From: DAISJD01 sp036821645
Lineage (GTDB): Bacteria > Pseudomonadota > Alphaproteobacteria > ATCC43930 > CGMCC-115725
Assembly: GCA_036821645.1 (NCBI GenBank)
Contig: DAISJD010000007.1
Coordinates: 1 to 55,915 of the forward strand
Length of the DNA: 55,915 nt
Direction of reading: 5' to 3'
Shown here piece by piece: positions 53,163-55,915 of the stretch; position 1 is the stretch's first letter, and each line of letters begins with the position of its first letter. The notes below the pieces were generated by a model that saw only the letters and a list, made by a program, of their open reading frames with translations, did not search any database and had not been told where the DNA came from. The position numbers and the translations under genes are program-made.

Positions 53163-54373
53163 TTTCCGTCGCCGAGGCAACCGCCCGGATCCTGGCATCC
53201 GTCACGCCCACCGCCGCCGAACTCATCCCGCTTGCCCAAGGGCTTGGTCGGGTTCTGGCAAGCGATCTCGTCGCCGCACGCACCCAACCGCCCTTCGCCG
53301 TCTCGGCCATGGACGGCTATGCGCTCAGCACCGCCGACGCCGCAACGGTGCCGGTGACATTGCCCTGCGTCGGATCGATCGCCGCCGGGACCGGCTTTGC
53401 GCGACCGCTCGCCCCGGGCGAGGCCGTGCGCATCTTTACCGGGGCCCCGATACCCGACGGGGCCGACTGCGTCGTCATTCAGGAAAACACAAACGTCTTA
53501 GAACCCGGCACCGTGACGATTTTAGAGCCCGCGACGGCGGGCCGCCATGTGCGCGCCGCCGGGATCGATTTCACCGCGGGCAAAGACCGTCTTAGAGCCG
53601 GAACCCGGCTCTCGCCGCGCCATTTGGGGCTCGCCGCCGCCATGAACCGTCCGTGGCTGACGGTCCATCGCAGGCCCAGGGTCGCGATTTTGCCGACCGG
53701 CGACGAAGTGGCCTTGCCGGGCGATCCCATCGGCCCCTATCAAATCGTCAGTTCGAACGGCATCGCCTTGGCTAGTCTCGTCGAAGCCGCAGGCGGCATC
53801 CCCGTCAGCCTCGGCATCGCCCGAGACGACCGGGCGAGCCTCATGGCCTTGGCCGCCGGTGCGCACGGGGCCGATCTCTTGATCACGACCGGGGGAGCCT
53901 CGGTCGGCGACCACGATCTCGTTCATAGCGTTTTGAGCGAAGCCGGCCTTAAGACCGATTTCTGGAAAATCGCCATGCGGCCGGGCAAACCGTTGATGTT
54001 CGGATCGCTTGGCACCATGCCGTTCCTGGGGCTGCCCGGCAATCCCGTCTCGGCCTTGGTCTGCGGCTTGTTGTTTCTTGTCCCGCTCATCCAGCGCCTG
54101 CACGGGTTGGCGACCACGGGGCCGGAAACCACCTTCGCGCGCTTGGGCCACGATCTGCCCGCCAACGATCAGCGCCAGGATTATCTGCGCGCCCGCTTGC
54201 GCCTGGACGAGTCGCACGGATTGATCGTCACACCTTACCACCGGCAGGATTCGTCGGTTCTGACAAATCTCGCCGACGCTGATTGTTTACTGTGCCGCCC
54301 CCCCCATGATCCGGCGCTTTCTGCTGGAAGTACGGTCAAAATTATCCATTTTGGACAAAATTCCCTGCTATGA
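53159..54373 (+). CDS. moeA: Molybdopterin molybdenumtransferase
   Basis: Inserts molybdenum into adenylated molybdopterin, the last step of cofactor synthesis. Seen are PPFAVSAMDGYAL (~residue 42), the FTGAPIPDGADCVV region, ILPTGDEV, TTGGASVGDHD (~250) and GLPGNPVSAL (~290). Length is 404 residues. It is the last gene of the trp-moa operon; lexA follows ~150 bases later with its own promoter. Confidence 0.97.
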   Translation: MISVAEATARILASVTPTAAELIPLAQGLGRVLASDLVAARTQPPFAVSAMDGYALSTADAATVPVTLPCVGSIAAGTGFARPLAPGEAVRIFTGAPIPDGADCVVIQENTNVLEPGTVTILEPATAGRHVRAAGIDFTAGKDRLRAGTRLSPRHLGLAAAMNRPWLTVHRRPRVAILPTGDEVALPGDPIGPYQIVSSNGIALASLVEAAGGIPVSLGIARDDRASLMALAAGAHGADLLITTGGASVGDHDLVHSVLSEAGLKTDFWKIAMRPGKPLMFGSLGTMPFLGLPGNPVSALVCGLLFLVPLIQRLHGLATTGPETTFARLGHDLPANDQRQDYLRARLRLDESHGLIVTPYHRQDSSVLTNLADADCLLCRPPHDPALSAGSTVKIIHFGQNSLL

Positions 54374-54415
54374 TTTGGACATAAACAAAAAAATACAATT
54401 CTGCTCAGGCAACAC

Positions 54416-54444
54416 TTGACCTCGTCTTTGAACCTACCTAGAAC
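54416..54444 (+). promoter_or_regulatory. lexA promoter
   Basis: TTGACC (54416-54421), a 17-base spacer and TAGAAC (54439-54444), ~80 bases before the lexA start. The -10 hexamer shares bases with the LexA box, as expected for autorepression. Confidence 0.65.
54430..54444. promoter_or_regulatory. LexA (SOS) box
   Basis: GAACCTACCTAGAAC is a perfect match to the alphaproteobacterial SOS box (GTTC-N7-GTTC read on the other strand). It overlaps the lexA promoter, so LexA should repress its own gene until DNA damage. Confidence 0.9.
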
Positions 54445-54526
54445 ATAGTTATATCGTTTAGGTTTTGTTCCATAGAATACCGATGAATCATTGTCGCAAT
54501 CGACGCGATTCGGGAAGGAAGTGGCG

Positions 54527-55258
54527 ATGCTGACCAGAAAACAACATGAATTGCTGATCTTTATTGATCGACGCCTTAGGGAAGACGGGGTTTCGCCTTC
54601 TTTTGAAGAAATGAAGGATGCGTTGGGTCTGAAATCCAAATCCGGCATCCATCGCCTGATCAGCGGCCTTGAAGAACGCGGTTTCATCCGGCGCCTTGCC
54701 CACCGGGCCCGCGCCCTTGAGGTGATGCGCCTACCCGATGGAACGGGGTACAAGACGCTGACCGTGGTGCCGGACGTCCAACCGCCGCCCCCCGCCGCCG
54801 TCTATACGCCATCCGTTCTAAAAAGCGTGGTGAAGGCCCCGGTCGTTGACCTCCCCAAAGAGGTGGCGGGCGAAACCATCCAATTGCCGCTCTATGGCAG
54901 GATCGCCGCCGGGACCCCCATCGAAGCCCTGCGCGACAGCAGCATGACCGTCGGCGTCCCGGCCGCGATGCTCACCTCGCTTGCCGATCATTACGCCCTT
55001 GAGGTCGCGGGCGATTCCATGATCGAGGCCGGTGTCCTCGACGGCGATACGGTCATCATTCAACGGTGCGAGAATGCCGAAACCGGGGCCATTGTCGTCG
55101 CCTTGGTCGATGATGCCGAGGTGACCTTGAAGCGTCTGCGCCGCAAGGACCAGGCGATCGGCCTCGAACCGGCCAATGCCGCCTATGAAACCCGGTTTTT
55201 CGGGCCGGATCGCGTCAAGGTTCAAGGCCGTCTTGTGGGTCTGATCCGGCGCTATTGA
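54527..55258 (+). CDS. lexA: SOS repressor LexA
   Basis: Represses DNA-damage genes and cleaves itself when RecA is active. An N-terminal winged helix (residues ~1-70, MLTRKQHELLIFIDRRL start) is joined by a Pro-rich linker to the S24 peptidase domain. The cleavage site A128-G129 (RIAAG), nucleophile S164 (GDSM) and general base K202 (TLKRL) are all present. Length is 243 residues. The ATG at 54527 has GGAAGGAAG upstream. Its 3' end overlaps the convergent comEC gene by 44 bases. Confidence 0.97.
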   Translation: MLTRKQHELLIFIDRRLREDGVSPSFEEMKDALGLKSKSGIHRLISGLEERGFIRRLAHRARALEVMRLPDGTGYKTLTVVPDVQPPPPAAVYTPSVLKSVVKAPVVDLPKEVAGETIQLPLYGRIAAGTPIEALRDSSMTVGVPAAMLTSLADHYALEVAGDSMIEAGVLDGDTVIIQRCENAETGAIVVALVDDAEVTLKRLRRKDQAIGLEPANAAYETRFFGPDRVKVQGRLVGLIRRY

Positions 55259-55915
55259 CAAGTGGGGACGGGGCCGGTCGGTCGATCACGGTCCAGGGCC
55301 GGATGCCCTGATGCGATCGCACCGTTTCGACCCGGATCCCGTCCCGTGTGACAAAGACGGCGACCGCCCCGGACATCCGCAGGCTGCGCCGATCGATCAG
55401 CCGCGTGCCGGTGCCGCACCCGCCCGGTACGGTGAAGGGCACGACCACCAGATCGGCCAGATCACAATCCTCATTGATCGCCGCCCATTCCTTGACCAGG
55501 GCAATGCGGCGTCCTTGGCGATTGAGGATGCAGCCCGCCGCATCGCAACGCAGATCGCCGACCGCCCGGTCGGCTTGCGCAAAGGCCGCGACCTTGAAAT
55601 CCGCTGCCGTCGCCTGGGCCCAGATCTTGGCGGTATAAGGGGCGATCCCCGACGATAGCAAATAATGCCCGCCATCTTGCTTGACCGCCAGAAGTCGCCC
55701 ATCGCCAGCCACGAGAAGGTCGGGGGTTTGTGCAAAGCCAAGACTGATCCCAGCCGCGAAGATTCCGATCCAGCCGCAATGACGCCAGGCACGACGCCAA
55801 ATCGCGAGCCACACCCCCCCAGCGATCAAGGCCACCAACCCCCAAAGCGGCGGCGTCGGCAGGGCCAAGGTGGCAAACGGGGCGGCACTGGTCGCCGCAG
55901 CGATCCGATTGATCC
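55215..55915 (-). CDS. comEC: ComEC/Rec2 family protein, C-terminal part
   Basis: The frame runs off the right edge, so only the last ~233 residues are here. It starts in a hydrophobic segment (PLWGLVALIAGGVWLAIW, then a second, IGIFAAGISLGFAQ), followed by a soluble domain with PDLLVAGDGRLLAVKQDG and DLRCDAAGC. That is the C-terminal region of alphaproteobacterial ComEC, the channel that carries DNA into the cytoplasm in competence. Location next to lexA is common in this group. The identification rests on the C-terminus and context only. Confidence 0.8.
   Translation of the reverse strand, partial: INRIAAATSAAPFATLALPTPPLWGLVALIAGGVWLAIWRRAWRHCGWIGIFAAGISLGFAQTPDLLVAGDGRLLAVKQDGGHYLLSSGIAPYTAKIWAQATAADFKVAAFAQADRAVGDLRCDAAGCILNRQGRRIALVKEWAAINEDCDLADLVVVPFTVPGGCGTGTRLIDRRSLRMSGAVAVFVTRDGIRVETVRSHQGIRPWTVIDRPAPSPLVNSAGSDPQDGLEP

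Noticed and set aside
1..55915. CRISPR arrays, insertion sequences, integrases, phage genes, toxin-antitoxin pairs
   Set aside because: Looked for on both strands; no spaced repeat array and no transposase-, integrase- or phage-like protein was found.

Overview
The window reads as a chromosomal segment of an alphaproteobacterium, most likely Rhodospirillales-like. The evidence is the order trpG-trpD-trpC-moaC-moeA-lexA-comEC, a LexA promoter carrying the alphaproteobacterial GAAC-N7-GAAC box, an Irr-box-like operator, an OlsB-type ornithine lipid acyltransferase, and GC-rich codon use. No rRNA, transposase, integrase, phage gene or CRISPR array was found. Genus and species cannot be named from this sequence.

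Layout. 1-5 kb: a 5'-truncated FliK-like protein, a lipoprotein and a secreted prolyl oligopeptidase. 4.4-7.1 kb: a DUF3501 / Fe-S oxidoreductase / rubrerythrin peroxide-iron module with an Irr-box-like operator upstream. 7.4-8.9 kb: two stacked response-regulator genes, one fused to a class III adenylate cyclase. 9.3-12.3 kb: an unknown protein, an Acg-type nitroreductase and OlsB. 13-15.7 kb: an EF-G gene outside the ribosomal str operon, and a DUF4345 membrane protein. 15.7-25.2 kb: an accessory block with a zinc alcohol dehydrogenase, a 1315-residue A-PCP-membrane protein with the architecture of epsilon-poly-L-lysine synthetase, an AlkB alkane hydroxylase, a YkgJ-type cysteine protein and a Baeyer-Villiger-type monooxygenase. 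25.5-30.4 kb: argG, kynU, a yggT-folD-hypothetical operon and tRNA-Ala(CGC). 30.5-37.7 kb: an orphan SGNH/FkbH/GNAT protein and the PrkA-YeaH-SpoVR stress module. 37.7-40.7 kb: two AT-rich intergenic stretches around a PAS-like protein and an XRE regulator, then tRNA-Lys(TTT). 40.8-44.3 kb: coaD and gyrA. 44.6-48.7 kb: a four-gene operon of ATP-grasp, alpha-E, transglutaminase-like protein and Anbu proteasome homologue. 48.7-55.9 kb: a divergent polysaccharide deacetylase, the trp-moa operon, lexA and the 3' end of comEC.

How genes work together. The best candidate for an undescribed system is the 15.7-25.2 kb block. A membrane-anchored homopoly-amino-acid synthetase-like enzyme shares a promoter region with an alcohol dehydrogenase and sits directly upstream of alkB. 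A Baeyer-Villiger-type oxygenase lies a few kb away on the other strand. This suggests, without proof, that hydrocarbon oxidation is linked to making a cationic polymer or peptidyl product. The Anbu operon and the rubrerythrin module are known conserved gene sets whose biology is still poorly understood; here each is complete, compact and preceded by a candidate operator.

Limits. Start sites were chosen by eye from ribosome-binding sites and expected family N-termini. Domain calls rest on motif recognition, not on database searches.
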